Shown here piece by piece: positions 1 through 9,519 of a stretch of 27,613 nt of DNA (position 1 is the first letter of the stretch; the number at the start of each line of letters is the position of its first letter). Below the pieces are notes generated by a model, which saw only the letters and a list, made by a program, of their open reading frames with translations, was not told where the DNA came from and made no database searches. Position numbers and translations under genes: made by a program. This DNA is from JAKAGZ01 sp964595355 (GTDB lineage Bacteria > Bacteroidota > Ignavibacteria > Ignavibacteriales > Ignavibacteriaceae). Where the stretch lies: NCBI GenBank assembly GCA_964595355.1, contig CAZQQD010000035.1, positions 1 to 27,613 on the forward strand. Reading direction: 5' to 3'.

Positions 1-23
1 AAAGAAAATAAAACGGAGGTTCT

Positions 24-1535
24 GTGGACAATAATATTCAGCAGGAATTAAATGTTTTACTAAAAAGAAGACACGAAGAATTAGCTGAATTAAAAAGCAA
101 GGGTATCCAGCCATTTGCATATTCATTCGAAGTCGATTCCAACTCAAAAGAGATAAAGGATAACTTCAAAGAAGGAGAAGAAAAAGATGTGAAGGTAGCA
201 GGCAGAATAATGGCTCTACGTAGAATGGGAAAAGCTTCATTTGCACATATACAGGATCAATCAGGCAGAATTCAGATTTATTTGAAAAAAGACGAAATAG
301 GTGAGTCTTATGATGCTTTTAAGTTGATGGATATCGGTGACATAATTGGCGTCGAAGGATTTGTATTTAAAACTAAAACAGGCGAGATATCAGTACACGT
401 AAAAAAAATAGAACTTCTCACAAAATCGATGAGGCCACTTCCGATAGCCAAAGAAGTTATGGATGAAAAAGGTAACAAAACTATTTTTGACCAGTTTGCT
501 GATAAAGAATTGCGCTATCGACAACGCTACGTAGATTTAATTGTAAATCCTGAAATAAAAGATGTATTCATTAAAAGAAGCAAAATCATTTCATCTATGA
601 GAAACTTTCTCGACTCAAGTGGATACCTGGAAGTTGAAACACCGGTACTACAACCACTCTACGGTGGTGCTGCAGCCCGTCCATTCATAACACACCACAA
701 TACTCTGGATGTTGATCTTTATCTTAGAATTGCAGACGAACTATATCTAAAAAGATTAATTGTCGGCGGATTTAATGGGGTTTATGAAATCTCAAAAGAT
801 TTTAGAAACGAGGGAATGGACAGAACTCATAATCCTGAATTTACTATGATGGAATTGTACGTATCTTATAAAGACTATGAGTGGATGATGGATTATGTTG
901 AGAAAATGTTAAACAAAATTTGTTTGGATGTTTTTAATACTACTGTGTTTACTTATGAAGATAACAAGATAAATTTCAAATCTCCCTGGAAACGTATTTC
1001 AATGATTAATGCGATCAAAGAAGAAACGGGACTCGATATAATGGCAGCTTCAATTGATCAATTAAAAGAAGCGTGTAAAAAGTATGATGTTGATTTGAAA
1101 AAAGTTGAAGGTAGAATGAAATTAGTCGACGAATTATTTAGTGCTGCAGTTCAGCCAAAATTGATTCAACCTACATTTATAATTGATTATCCTGTAGAAC
1201 TTTCTCCCTTAGCAAAAAAACATCGTTCAAAAGCAGATGTTGTAGAAAGGTTCGAAGGTTACGCAGCTGGCAGGGAATTATGCAATGCATTCAGTGAGTT
1301 GAATGATCCTATGGATCAGAAAGAAAGATTTGAAGGACAGGTAAAAATGCGTGAAGAAGGCGATGAGGAGGCTCATCAGATAGATGAGGATTTTGTAAGA
1401 GCACTTGAATATGGTATGCCACCGACTTCAGGATTAGGTATCGGTATCGACAGGTTAGTGATGATCCTTACAAACCAATCTTCTATCAGGGACGTAATAT
1501 TCTTCCCTCAAATGAGACCCGAAGTTAAAGGATGA
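24..1535 (+). CDS. lysS: Lysine--tRNA ligase, class II
   Basis: Charges tRNA-Lys with lysine in the cytoplasm for translation. The 503-residue product has the normal length and layout of bacterial class II LysRS. An N-terminal OB-fold anticodon-binding domain occupies about residues 55-150 (VAGRIMALRRMGKASFAHIQ). Motif 1 lies around residues 165-215, motif 2 has FRNEGMDRTHNPEF at about 259-272, and motif 3 has GLGIGIDRLVM starting at residue 470. The start is GTG at position 24, preceded by a clear Shine-Dalgarno GGAGGT at 15-20. No ATG fits as well. The gene is followed after about 43 bases by a membrane-barrel gene on the same strand. Its own promoter lies outside the window. Identification is secure. 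Confidence 0.98.
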   Translation: MDNNIQQELNVLLKRRHEELAELKSKGIQPFAYSFEVDSNSKEIKDNFKEGEEKDVKVAGRIMALRRMGKASFAHIQDQSGRIQIYLKKDEIGESYDAFKLMDIGDIIGVEGFVFKTKTGEISVHVKKIELLTKSMRPLPIAKEVMDEKGNKTIFDQFADKELRYRQRYVDLIVNPEIKDVFIKRSKIISSMRNFLDSSGYLEVETPVLQPLYGGAAARPFITHHNTLDVDLYLRIADELYLKRLIVGGFNGVYEISKDFRNEGMDRTHNPEFTMMELYVSYKDYEWMMDYVEKMLNKICLDVFNTTVFTYEDNKINFKSPWKRISMINAIKEETGLDIMAASIDQLKEACKKYDVDLKKVEGRMKLVDELFSAAVQPKLIQPTFIIDYPVELSPLAKKHRSKADVVERFEGYAAGRELCNAFSELNDPMDQKERFEGQVKMREEGDEEAHQIDEDFVRALEYGMPPTSGLGIGIDRLVMILTNQSSIRDVIFFPQMRPEVKG

Positions 1536-1578
1536 CATATAATTCTCTTACAGGATTATAAAATCGGAGTTGCATGAT

Positions 1579-3240
1579 TTGAAAAAGATATTTCTGATTC
1601 TTTTTGTTTCTATAGTGCCATTGTTTGCGCAAACAGAATATGTACTTTCAGATAACCGCGTTTATGATTTTCTTGAAAGGATGGAAACGCTTCATTTAGT
1701 AAAGAAATACAATTCTTACGAAATTCCCAAAACCAGGAATGAGATAGCAAAATATTTGAAGGAAGTTATCGCAAAAGAAGACAAACTTGATAATATTGAT
1801 AAAAATATTTTGACTGATCTTAAAAAAGAATTTGAGCTAGAGCTTTACGGGACTTTGAATAATTCAGAAAAACTCATAACCGGAGATCACTTTGACTTTT
1901 TATCTCAGAAAGAAAAATATCTCTATTTCGTAAGAGATAGTTCAAAGAATATTAATTTATTTTTTAATTCAGCCGGACTTGCCGAGGGAATAATTGGAAA
2001 TTATTTAGATCCATCCAGGTCTATTGGCGCATCAGTAATGTCATATGAACTTCAGGTTAGAGGAACTTTTTACGATAAGTTTGGTTTTTTCTGGCGGGGC
2101 GGAGACGGTGTGGTTTTGGGTCAAAGAGATGCCGCACTCTTCAGAAAAGATTTACAATATAATTATAAATATAACACCTTCGATAAACCAAATTCTTTTG
2201 ATATTACAACTGCAGGGTATTTAACCGCTGATTTTGGTTTTATAAAAGTTAAATTTGGCAGAGATAGAATGAACATCGGATATGGTGCAGTACCGGTAAT
2301 AATTGGTAGCAATAGTAACATTTTCGATTATTTATATCTGAGTGTAAAATATAAATCTGTTAACTTTTCATATTTTCACGGAAAAATATTGGGTAATACA
2401 ACAACAATCTATGATTCAACTTTTGGAACAAAAAATATTATAACCGAGAAATATATAGGATATCATAGAATTAGTTTTAATTTATCAAACGATTTTAATA
2501 TTGGCGTAGGTGAAATAATAATTTATAATGATAGGCCAATAGATTTTGCCTATTTAAATCCTTTTAATATTTATAAGACTGCACAAAATTCGGGGAAGGA
2601 TCGTGACAATTCGATGGTTATTTTTGATTTTAATAATAAAACAATTAAAGGATTAAAAATTTACGGAGTACTTTTAATTGATGATGTAGAACTCAGTAAA
2701 TTAGGATCTAACTATTGGGGAAACCAGTTCATTTATAATTTTGGCCTTATATCGGATAATTTATATAAAAATCTTCCATTAACTTTTCAATTTGAATATG
2801 TAAGACAAGACCCTTATGTGTTTACAAATCGTCTACCGAATAATAACTATACTAACAACGGATACTCAATCGGTTCATTTATGCAACCTAATAGTGAATT
2901 GTTTTTAATACAATTAAATTATAGATTTACCAACAGGTTGACTTTATCAGGTAATTTCAGTTATTATCTTCACGGAGCTAATCCACTTAACGGTGATGGA
3001 ACCGTAAAGAAAAATGTTGGTGGAGACATTAACCTTGGACACAGAGAATATGATTCTATGGACGCACCATTTCTTGATGGTGACAGAGAAACAACGAGAC
3101 GATTTAGAGCGAAATTAAAATACGAGCCGATAAAAGATGTTTATATTTCAGGAACTTTCACTTACCTTAGCGAATCACTTCAAAATTCTGTTACAAATAA
3201 AAGATTTGAAACATTTATTTCGTTCGGCTTTGTTTTATAA
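1579..3240 (+). CDS. Outer-membrane beta-barrel protein, Wzi/capsule-assembly-like
   Basis: Probably an outer-membrane barrel. I choose the TTG at 1579 as the start: GGAG at 1566-1569 is then 9 bases upstream, and the protein begins with a clean signal peptide (MKKIFLILFVSIVPLFAQ, cleaved near AQ-TE). The in-frame TTG at 1570 touches the ribosome-binding site and is less likely. The mature protein is rich in alternating aromatic and polar strands. It carries landmarks that I associate with the capsule-assembly Wzi family (PF14052): FGRDRMNIGYG near residue 230, a GEIIIYNDRPIDFAYLNPF segment near 310, and a D-N acidic patch followed by IYGVLLIDD near 360. In E. coli, Wzi holds capsule polysaccharide at the surface. 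Relatives in Bacteroidota are mostly of unknown role, and no capsule genes are seen here. The fold is fairly sure; the function is not. Confidence 0.72.
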   Translation: MKKIFLILFVSIVPLFAQTEYVLSDNRVYDFLERMETLHLVKKYNSYEIPKTRNEIAKYLKEVIAKEDKLDNIDKNILTDLKKEFELELYGTLNNSEKLITGDHFDFLSQKEKYLYFVRDSSKNINLFFNSAGLAEGIIGNYLDPSRSIGASVMSYELQVRGTFYDKFGFFWRGGDGVVLGQRDAALFRKDLQYNYKYNTFDKPNSFDITTAGYLTADFGFIKVKFGRDRMNIGYGAVPVIIGSNSNIFDYLYLSVKYKSVNFSYFHGKILGNTTTIYDSTFGTKNIITEKYIGYHRISFNLSNDFNIGVGEIIIYNDRPIDFAYLNPFNIYKTAQNSGKDRDNSMVIFDFNNKTIKGLKIYGVLLIDDVELSKLGSNYWGNQFIYNFGLISDNLYKNLPLTFQFEYVRQDPYVFTNRLPNNNYTNNGYSIGSFMQPNSELFLIQLNYRFTNRLTLSGNFSYYLHGANPLNGDGTVKKNVGGDINLGHREYDSMDAPFLDGDRETTRRFRAKLKYEPIKDVYISGTFTYLSESLQNSVTNKRFETFISFGFVL

Positions 3241-3262
3241 AAATTAATAATTTGGAGAAGAA

Positions 3263-4876
3263 TTGAAGTTAAACAGTATTAAAATATCATTTTCGTTGGT
3301 GATTTTAACCCTGGGAATTATTTTGGGAATTCAGGTCCAAAAAGTATTTTCAGGAGATAGTTTAAAAGCAAATTTAGATAAGTTTAACGATGTTTTGACT
3401 CTGACAGAACAGTATTATGTCGATCCGGTTGACAGTAAAACATTGGTAGATGCTGCAATTAATGGAATGCTCAGTAAGCTGGATCCTCATTCAGTTTATA
3501 TTTCTGCAAGCCAGATACCATCAATTGAAGAATCATTTCGTGGAGATTTTGAAGGAATCGGGATCGAATTCCAGGTCGTTGAAGATACTTTAACTGTAGT
3601 TTCCCCAATAAGCGGGGGACCCAGCGAGGCTTTAGGAATAATGGCAGGAGATCAAATAGTTAAGATTAATGGTAAAAGTGCTATTGGCATAACAAACGAT
3701 CAGGTAAGAAAAAAATTAAGAGGGAAAAAAGGTACTAAAGTCGATGTAACGATTTTGAGAAACGGCGTAAAAGAACCGATTAATTATACAATTACCCGAG
3801 ATAAAATTCCTATTTATTCCGTAGACACTCATTTTATGGTAAATGATAAGACCGGATATGTCATTGTTTCTAGATTTGCAGAAACTACTTATGATGAACT
3901 AACAAAAGCTCTCTCTGATCTCAAAGCAAAAGGAATGAAACAACTGATACTCGATTTGAGGGGGAATCCTGGTGGTTATTTGAATCAGGCTGTAAAAATA
4001 GCTGATCTTTTTATAGATGGAAACAAAAAAATTGTATACACTAAAGGACGAAGATCTGAATTTGATGAAGAATATGATGCCTCGAAGAGTTCTGATTATG
4101 AAAAAATCCCACTCATTATTTTAGTTAATAAAGGAAGCGCTTCGGCAAGTGAGATTGTTTCAGGAGCCATACAGGACTGGGACAGAGGATTGATTGTTGG
4201 TGAAACCACTTTTGGTAAAGGACTGGTACAGAGACAATTCAGTTTGCCTGATAATTCAGCAATCAGGCTTACAATATCAAGATATTATACGCCATCCGGC
4301 AGACTGATTCAAAGAAATTATAAAGGGCTCAAAGATAAAAACGAGTATTATTCTGAAGCAGGCGATACTACAGAGACTCCAGGAGATAATATTAATCATG
4401 TTGCTGAAAAAGATACCAGTAAACCTCTTTATCATACAAGCGGTGGAAGAATAGTCTATAGTGGCGGTGGAATTACCCCGGACTATATTATCAAATCTCC
4501 AGGCATTACAAACTTTACCACAAATCTCCTTAAGAATAACGTTTTTTATGAATTCATTTTGACATATTTAAAACAAAATGAAACTGAAATTAAAAATAAA
4601 TACGGTGATGATCTACGATCCTTTGTAAATAATTTTCATCTTTCTCAAAATACTGTTAACAATTTTATTGAATTTTCAAAATCAAAGAAAATTAAGTTCA
4701 ATGAACAGGAATATAACACTGATAAAAAATACATAACGACACGATTGAAGGCACAAATTGCCCGGAATTTTTGGAAGAATGAAGGCTGGTATATGGTAAT
4801 GCAATCAGTCGATGAACAAGCTGAGGAGGCTTTAAACTTATTTGGCGAAGCAAAAGACCTTGCAAAGCTTAAATGA
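3263..4876 (+). CDS. ctpA: C-terminal processing peptidase CtpA/Prc (family S41, PDZ)
   Basis: A periplasmic serine protease that trims or degrades proteins from their C-termini. The 537-residue product has an N-terminal signal anchor (about residues 7-25), the N-terminal helical region with the LDPHSVYIS block, a PDZ domain at about residues 90-170 and the S41 catalytic core. The SASASE motif places the nucleophile at Ser294. Lys319 (FGKG) and Gln323 follow at the +25 and +29 spacing of Bacillus CtpB (S309/K334/Q338), so the dyad is intact. About 40 residues rich in D, E, T and S (about 365-400) separate the core from an extended C-terminal region. The start is TTG at 3263 with GGAG at 3254-3257. 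The stop overlaps the next ATG (ATGA), indicating translational coupling with the DUF3108 gene. Confidence 0.95.
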   Translation: MKLNSIKISFSLVILTLGIILGIQVQKVFSGDSLKANLDKFNDVLTLTEQYYVDPVDSKTLVDAAINGMLSKLDPHSVYISASQIPSIEESFRGDFEGIGIEFQVVEDTLTVVSPISGGPSEALGIMAGDQIVKINGKSAIGITNDQVRKKLRGKKGTKVDVTILRNGVKEPINYTITRDKIPIYSVDTHFMVNDKTGYVIVSRFAETTYDELTKALSDLKAKGMKQLILDLRGNPGGYLNQAVKIADLFIDGNKKIVYTKGRRSEFDEEYDASKSSDYEKIPLIILVNKGSASASEIVSGAIQDWDRGLIVGETTFGKGLVQRQFSLPDNSAIRLTISRYYTPSGRLIQRNYKGLKDKNEYYSEAGDTTETPGDNINHVAEKDTSKPLYHTSGGRIVYSGGGITPDYIIKSPGITNFTTNLLKNNVFYEFILTYLKQNETEIKNKYGDDLRSFVNNFHLSQNTVNNFIEFSKSKKIKFNEQEYNTDKKYITTRLKAQIARNFWKNEGWYMVMQSVDEQAEEALNLFGEAKDLAKLK

Positions 4877-5697
4877 AAGATAAACTGAAAATAATTTTCC
4901 TTTTGCCGTTCTTTATATTTTTTTTAAGTTCAGGTAAATATGTTAACAAAAATCAAAATAGGTACAATCCAAAATCTGAAAAGAAACTGGAAGTTGGTGA
5001 AGAATTAGTTTATGTTGTTAAATATACTGTAATGAGATTAGGTGAAATTAAGCTGAAAATTACCGACGAAAAAAAAATCAAAGGGAAACTATTTTACAAT
5101 GCAAGAGCTGATATAAACTCATACCCCGATGTGCCTTTTGTAGATCTTCATCAGATCTACGAAACCCAGATGACAAATGATTATTATTCCCGGCATTTTA
5201 AAGGAATAGTCAATCATTCTGATTATACTAGTTTTTCGGAATACAATTTTGATTATGAACATTCAATTGTGAATGTTAAGGAAGGGAAGCTTAACGAATC
5301 TGGTTCCACCATCGATACGACAATTGAGCTAGATAAAAAATATCAGGACGGTCTATCTATTTTTTATTATGCCAGAATGAACTCAGGTAGGGAAAAAAAA
5401 GAAGAGATACCAACTTTTATTGATAAGAAAAAAGTAAAAACTGATATTACATTTGAAGATAACAATGAAGACGTATCAATTGATGCGGTAGATTACGATA
5501 TCGATTGTGTTCATCTTGAGGGTGAAGCTCATTTCATAAGCATATTCGGATTGACGGGAGATTTTGAAGGTTGGTTTTCAAATGACGAAGCAGCTATACC
5601 AATAAAAGCAAAAATGAAGGTTTTAATTGGAAATATTACTCTTGAACTAAAAAGCTGGAAAAGAAACGGATGGGAACCACCAAAATACAAGGATTAG
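4873..5697 (+). CDS. DUF3108-like exported protein
   Basis: A 274-residue protein of unknown function. It starts with a lysine-rich tip and a strongly hydrophobic stretch (residues 5-20, KIIFLLPFFIFFLSS), so it is exported or membrane-tethered. The rest is predicted mostly beta: LEVGEELVYVVKYTVMRLGEI at about 40-60 is the hallmark opening of DUF3108 proteins, and the end has the expected EGWFSNDEAAIPIKAKMKV and LELKSW strands. DUF3108 proteins are envelope proteins of Bacteroidota, Chlorobi and Proteobacteria with no settled biochemistry. The ATG overlaps the ctpA stop codon, so it is probably co-translated with the protease and may act in the same envelope process; this last point is inference. 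Confidence 0.8.
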   Translation: MKDKLKIIFLLPFFIFFLSSGKYVNKNQNRYNPKSEKKLEVGEELVYVVKYTVMRLGEIKLKITDEKKIKGKLFYNARADINSYPDVPFVDLHQIYETQMTNDYYSRHFKGIVNHSDYTSFSEYNFDYEHSIVNVKEGKLNESGSTIDTTIELDKKYQDGLSIFYYARMNSGREKKEEIPTFIDKKKVKTDITFEDNNEDVSIDAVDYDIDCVHLEGEAHFISIFGLTGDFEGWFSNDEAAIPIKAKMKVLIGNITLELKSWKRNGWEPPKYKD

Positions 5698-6233
5698 ACG
5701 AAGGAATTAAACTTTTTCCTTATTTGGACAAATTTCCCAAATTAGGTAAAAACGTGTTTTTGGCCCCCGGTGTTAAGATAGCCGGGGAAGTAGAAATTGG
5801 AAATGGTTCCAGCATTTGGTATAATACAGTAATTCGTGGTGATGTTCATTTTGTAAAAATTGGAAAAATGACAAATGTGCAGGATTCTTCTACACTGCAC
5901 GTGACAAATGGTAAGTTTCCCTTGGTAATTGGTGATAAGGTAACCATCGGTCATTCTGTTGTTTTACACGGATGCACTTTACAAAATCTTTGCCTTATTG
6001 GAATGAGAGCGGTTGTTCTGGATGGTGCTGTTGTAGAAGAACATAGCATGGTAGCTGCCGGGAGCGTGGTTATTCCAGGGTTTGTTGTTCCTTCGGGTAA
6101 ACTGGTTGCAGGTGTTCCGGCAAAAGTTATTAGAAAGCTTAAAAAAGAAGAGTTAGAAGAGTTTGAAAAATCGGCTGAAAGATATGCTAAATATGCTCAG
6201 TTAACTCAGGAATCTTTTTCAAAAAGTGATTAA
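5670..6233 (+). CDS. Gamma-class carbonic anhydrase-like hexapeptide protein
   Basis: A 187-residue left-handed beta-helix protein built of hexapeptide repeats (for example APGVKIAGEVEIGNGSSIW, then repeats to about residue 155), ending in a charged C-terminal helix. Metal-binding histidines are visible: His77 in TLHV, and His95 and His100 in IGHSVVLHG. The five-residue spacing of the last pair matches His117/His122 of the Methanosarcina Cam enzyme. Like most bacterial members (YrdA, PaaY, CaiE type), it is short and lacks the Cam acidic loop, so carbonic anhydrase activity is possible but unproven; thioesterase-associated or other roles are known in relatives. The ATG lies inside the end of the DUF3108 gene (28-base overlap), leaving about 15 extra N-terminal residues. 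No later ATG, GTG or TTG fits the conserved beginning. Confidence 0.88.
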   Translation: MGTTKIQGLDEGIKLFPYLDKFPKLGKNVFLAPGVKIAGEVEIGNGSSIWYNTVIRGDVHFVKIGKMTNVQDSSTLHVTNGKFPLVIGDKVTIGHSVVLHGCTLQNLCLIGMRAVVLDGAVVEEHSMVAAGSVVIPGFVVPSGKLVAGVPAKVIRKLKKEELEEFEKSAERYAKYAQLTQESFSKSD

Positions 6234-6264
6234 AGATAGCATAAACATCTTTCAGATAAATTAA

Positions 6265-6702
6265 GTGGTTAAAAATTTAAGAGTTTATTGTTCTAATAAT
6301 AAATATAAGGTTAAAAAAATCCGGATACATAAACTGGTAACTAATTTAAGGAAAGAACTTAATTTTAGCATATCATCTTTGCCGATAAATTTCATCTCCT
6401 CAGGTGAAATCACTATTATAAATAAAAAATATTTGAACCATAATTATTCGACTGATATAATTACGTTTAATTATTCCGGTAGTATGGATAATTTAGACGG
6501 AGAAATTTTTATTTGCTATGAAGATGCTAAAAATAATTCCAGAAAATTCAAAAACTCTCTACCGGAAGAAATATTCAGATTGGTAATTCATGGGATATTA
6601 CATCTTTTAGGATATAACGATATTAAAGCCAAAGAATATAAGATTATGAAAAGGCAAGAAAATCAATTACTAAATAAAAACAAATTTCTTTTATTTAATT
6701 AA
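6265..6702 (+). CDS. ybeY: Endoribonuclease YbeY (rRNA maturation factor)
   Basis: A metal-dependent RNase of the UPF0054 family acting in 16S rRNA 3'-end maturation and ribosome quality control. The 145-residue length is normal. The family signature appears as HGILHLLGYND at residues 109-119: His109 and His113 are present, but the position of the third metal-binding His holds Asp119. From memory this Asp variant is common in Bacteroidota-group YbeY, so I do not read it as decay. The block STDIITFNYS near residue 63 is the conserved substrate-cleft strand. The start is GTG at 6265 with no strong Shine-Dalgarno. It lies 31 bases after the carbonic anhydrase-like gene and 11 bases before smg/DUF494, so it is probably in one transcript with them. 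Confidence 0.93.
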   Translation: MVKNLRVYCSNNKYKVKKIRIHKLVTNLRKELNFSISSLPINFISSGEITIINKKYLNHNYSTDIITFNYSGSMDNLDGEIFICYEDAKNNSRKFKNSLPEEIFRLVIHGILHLLGYNDIKAKEYKIMKRQENQLLNKNKFLLFN

Positions 6703-6713
6703 ATATAACATTT

Positions 6714-7172
6714 ATGATCACGGAAATAGTTGAGATTCTAGCTAAAATAACAGAAATGAAAAATAATAATATTTCAGAAGATGAAGCTGCTGAAACAATT
6801 CAGAAGAAATCGAAATATAATAAGAATGTAATAGCAGCGGCATATAGTTGGCTGCATGAAAAATACAAGCATAATTATAATTTAAAATCATTCAGACATA
6901 ATGCTGAATCAAAAAGTGTTAGAATTCTTACAAATGAAGAACAACAAAAAATTGGGCTGAAAAATTATAATTATCTTTTACATCTTTATAATATAGGTTT
7001 ACTAACCAATAATGACTTTGAGGAAATTATAGAAGAGTTGAAATTATTCCCGGAAGATTCAATAGAAACTGAAAGAATTAATTTATTGATTCTTTCAATG
7101 TTTTTAGATCTTGACAAACAAAATTTACCCGGAAGCAGACATTTATTATATTCAACCGATAAGATTAATTAA
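6714..7172 (+). CDS. smg: Smg/DUF494 family protein
   Basis: A 152-residue, largely helical, acidic cytoplasmic protein. The helical N-terminus (IVEILAKITEM), the AAYSWLHEKY block, the SVRILTNEEQQKIGLKNYNY block and the following LYNIGLLTNNDFEEIIEE segment match the Smg (DUF494) family. Its molecular function is not known. In E. coli, smg lies directly upstream in the topA neighbourhood (dprA-smg-topA), and here it is again immediately upstream of topA, 15 bases away. That conserved pairing across distant phyla supports the identification and suggests a link to DNA topology or processing. There is no clear Shine-Dalgarno before the ATG. Confidence 0.82.
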   Translation: MITEIVEILAKITEMKNNNISEDEAAETIQKKSKYNKNVIAAAYSWLHEKYKHNYNLKSFRHNAESKSVRILTNEEQQKIGLKNYNYLLHLYNIGLLTNNDFEEIIEELKLFPEDSIETERINLLILSMFLDLDKQNLPGSRHLLYSTDKIN

Positions 7173-7187
7173 AAATAAAGTGAAATA

Positions 7188-9518
7188 ATGGCAAAAAATT
7201 TAGTGCTCGTAGAATCACCTGCAAAAGCAAAAACAATTAACAAATATTTAGGTAAGGATTTTACCGTTGAAGCAACGATAGGACATATAAGAAATCTGCC
7301 AAAGACAAAACTTGGAGTCGATATCGATGACGGCTTTAAAGCCACATATTTAAATATCCGTGGAAAGGGAGATCTCATAAAGAAAATTAAATCTTTAGCT
7401 TTAAAGAGCAAAGATGTTTTTATAGCAACTGACCCGGATAGGGAGGGGGAAGCCATTGCTCAGGATATTGCTGATGTTATCACTGTCCCCAATGATGGAA
7501 AACTTCACAGAGTACTTTTTAATGAAATTACTAAAACCGGTATCAAATTAGCAATGGAAAATCCCAGAGGCATCGACGAATTTCTGGTAAAATCTCAGCG
7601 TGCAAGAAGAGTTATGGATAGAATAATCGGCTATAAAATCAGTCCATTTTTATGGAAAGCTATAATTGAAATGTCAGGTAGTAGTTCTATTTCAGCTGGG
7701 AGAGTTCAGTCAGTGGCCTTAAAAATTATTTGTGATAGAGAAGTCCTGATAGATAAATTTATTACGACAGAATACTGGTCAATCTGGGCCATTTTTAAGA
7801 CTGATAAAGAAGAAACCTTTAAAGCAAAACTTTTCAGTGTTAACGGAAAAGACATTAAAGTACCTCCTAAACCGGAAATGACAGAAGATGAATGGAGGGA
7901 ATTTCTTAATACTAACTTTGCCATAAATAATGAAGAATCTGCGCAAAATATTTTCGATATTTTATCAGGTAAAAAGAACTATGAAATTTCCAATATTTCA
8001 AAAAGGAATACCAAGAGAAATCCATCAGCTCCGTTTATAACAAGTACACTTCAGGCAGAAGCTTCCAGGCGATTGAGGATGAGACCGAGACAAACGATGA
8101 TGTTTGCTCAAAGATTATATGAAGGAGTGGAATTAGGAGAAGAAGGAACTGTTGGACTGATTACATATATGAGAACTGATTCAACCAGAATTAGTGATGA
8201 ATTTATGCCAATCGCAAGAGATTATATAAAAAATACTTATGGCAAAGAATTTTTACCTGATACTCCAAACACTTATACAAAAAAAGGAAAGACGAACGTA
8301 CAAGACGCACATGAAGCCATAAGGCCAACTTCGATTAAATATACTCCCGAATTTGTTAAGCCATTCCTGGAGAAAAAGGCATATAATCTCTATGAATTAA
8401 TCTGGAATCGTTTCATATCTTCCCAAATGACGCAGGCTTTAATGGAAACAACTGTGATAGAAATATCAGCAGATGAATATTTATTTAAAGCTTTTGGAAG
8501 TGCAATTAAATTTAAAGGATTTTTGCAAGTTTATGAAGAAATGTTCGAACAAAAAGAAAATGCAGAAGAGAAAGGAGAATATAGAAACGAAACAATTCCA
8601 TTAGGCATGGAAAAAGGCCAAAAACTTGATCTTGATGAATTACAAAAGACACAACATTTTACAAAACCACCTGCAAGATTTACGGAAAGTTCATTGATAA
8701 AAGAACTGGAAAGTAAGGGTATAGGCAGACCTAGCACATATTCACATATAGTAAGTACCATTCAGGACAGAAAGTATGTAATAATGGAAAATAGAAAACT
8801 CATTCCTACAAAACTCGGAAAAGAAGTAAACCGCATTCTTGTTAAGAATTTTCCAAATATCATCAATGAAGATTTCACTTCTTTAATGGAAAATGAACTC
8901 GACCAGATTGCGGGGGGTGAAAACGAATATGAAAAAGTTTTAAATGACTTTTATCAACCATTCTCAAAAGCTTTAAAAGAAGTTGAAGATAAGATTGACA
9001 AAATTATATGCGATAAATGCGGTGGTGAAATGATAATCAAAGTGGGCAGATTTGGAAAATACCTTGCTTGCAGCAATTATCCGGATTGTGAAAACATAAA
9101 ATCTTTCAAAGAAATGGCATCTCAAAATCAAGAACCAGAATATACCGGTGAAAAGTGCGAAAAGTGTGGTGCCAGAACCGTTTACAGAAACGGAAAATTT
9201 GGGCGTTTTATAGGCTGCGAAAGATTTCCTGAATGTAATTTCATAAAAAATGTCACTCTCGGGATAACATGTCCAAAATGCAAAGAGGGCGAAATAGTGG
9301 AGAGAATTTCAAGAAGGAATAGAGTATTTTACGGGTGTTCGAAATTTCCTGATTGTAATTTTGTCAGTTGGTATAAGCCTGTTGCGCAGAAATGCCCGAA
9401 CGGTGATTCGGAATTTATGGAAAAACGCTACACCAAAAAGAAGGGTGATTATCTAAAGTGCCCGGTTTGTGGCGACGAAGTTCTGCAGGAAGAAGTTCAA
9501 GAAATTGAAGAAAAATAA
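7188..9518 (+). CDS. topA: DNA topoisomerase I (type IA)
   Basis: Relaxes negative supercoils by single-strand passage. The 776-residue product shows a TOPRIM domain (Glu9 in VESPAKAKT; DPDREGEA with Asp82 and Asp84), the central topoisomerase IA domain with the active-site Tyr327 in ITYMRTDST, and the GIGRPSTYSHI block near 510. The C-terminus carries zinc ribbons beginning near residues 608, 657, 695 and 735. The first three have the usual four cysteines (CxxC...CxxxxxC). The fourth shows only three (CPNGD, then CPVC) and may bind no metal. The start is the ATG at 7188 with weak AGTGA upstream. The stop is one base from the start of the recombinase gene, so the two are surely co-transcribed. 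Confidence 0.98.
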   Translation: MAKNLVLVESPAKAKTINKYLGKDFTVEATIGHIRNLPKTKLGVDIDDGFKATYLNIRGKGDLIKKIKSLALKSKDVFIATDPDREGEAIAQDIADVITVPNDGKLHRVLFNEITKTGIKLAMENPRGIDEFLVKSQRARRVMDRIIGYKISPFLWKAIIEMSGSSSISAGRVQSVALKIICDREVLIDKFITTEYWSIWAIFKTDKEETFKAKLFSVNGKDIKVPPKPEMTEDEWREFLNTNFAINNEESAQNIFDILSGKKNYEISNISKRNTKRNPSAPFITSTLQAEASRRLRMRPRQTMMFAQRLYEGVELGEEGTVGLITYMRTDSTRISDEFMPIARDYIKNTYGKEFLPDTPNTYTKKGKTNVQDAHEAIRPTSIKYTPEFVKPFLEKKAYNLYELIWNRFISSQMTQALMETTVIEISADEYLFKAFGSAIKFKGFLQVYEEMFEQKENAEEKGEYRNETIPLGMEKGQKLDLDELQKTQHFTKPPARFTESSLIKELESKGIGRPSTYSHIVSTIQDRKYVIMENRKLIPTKLGKEVNRILVKNFPNIINEDFTSLMENELDQIAGGENEYEKVLNDFYQPFSKALKEVEDKIDKIICDKCGGEMIIKVGRFGKYLACSNYPDCENIKSFKEMASQNQEPEYTGEKCEKCGARTVYRNGKFGRFIGCERFPECNFIKNVTLGITCPKCKEGEIVERISRRNRVFYGCSKFPDCNFVSWYKPVAQKCPNGDSEFMEKRYTKKKGDYLKCPVCGDEVLQEEVQEIEEK

Positions 9519-9519
9519 A

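Noticed and set aside
9469..9519. In-frame 17-codon extension of the recombinase into topA
   Set aside because: The lysine-rich extension has no counterpart in Xer proteins, and the ATG at 9520 gives the normal length.
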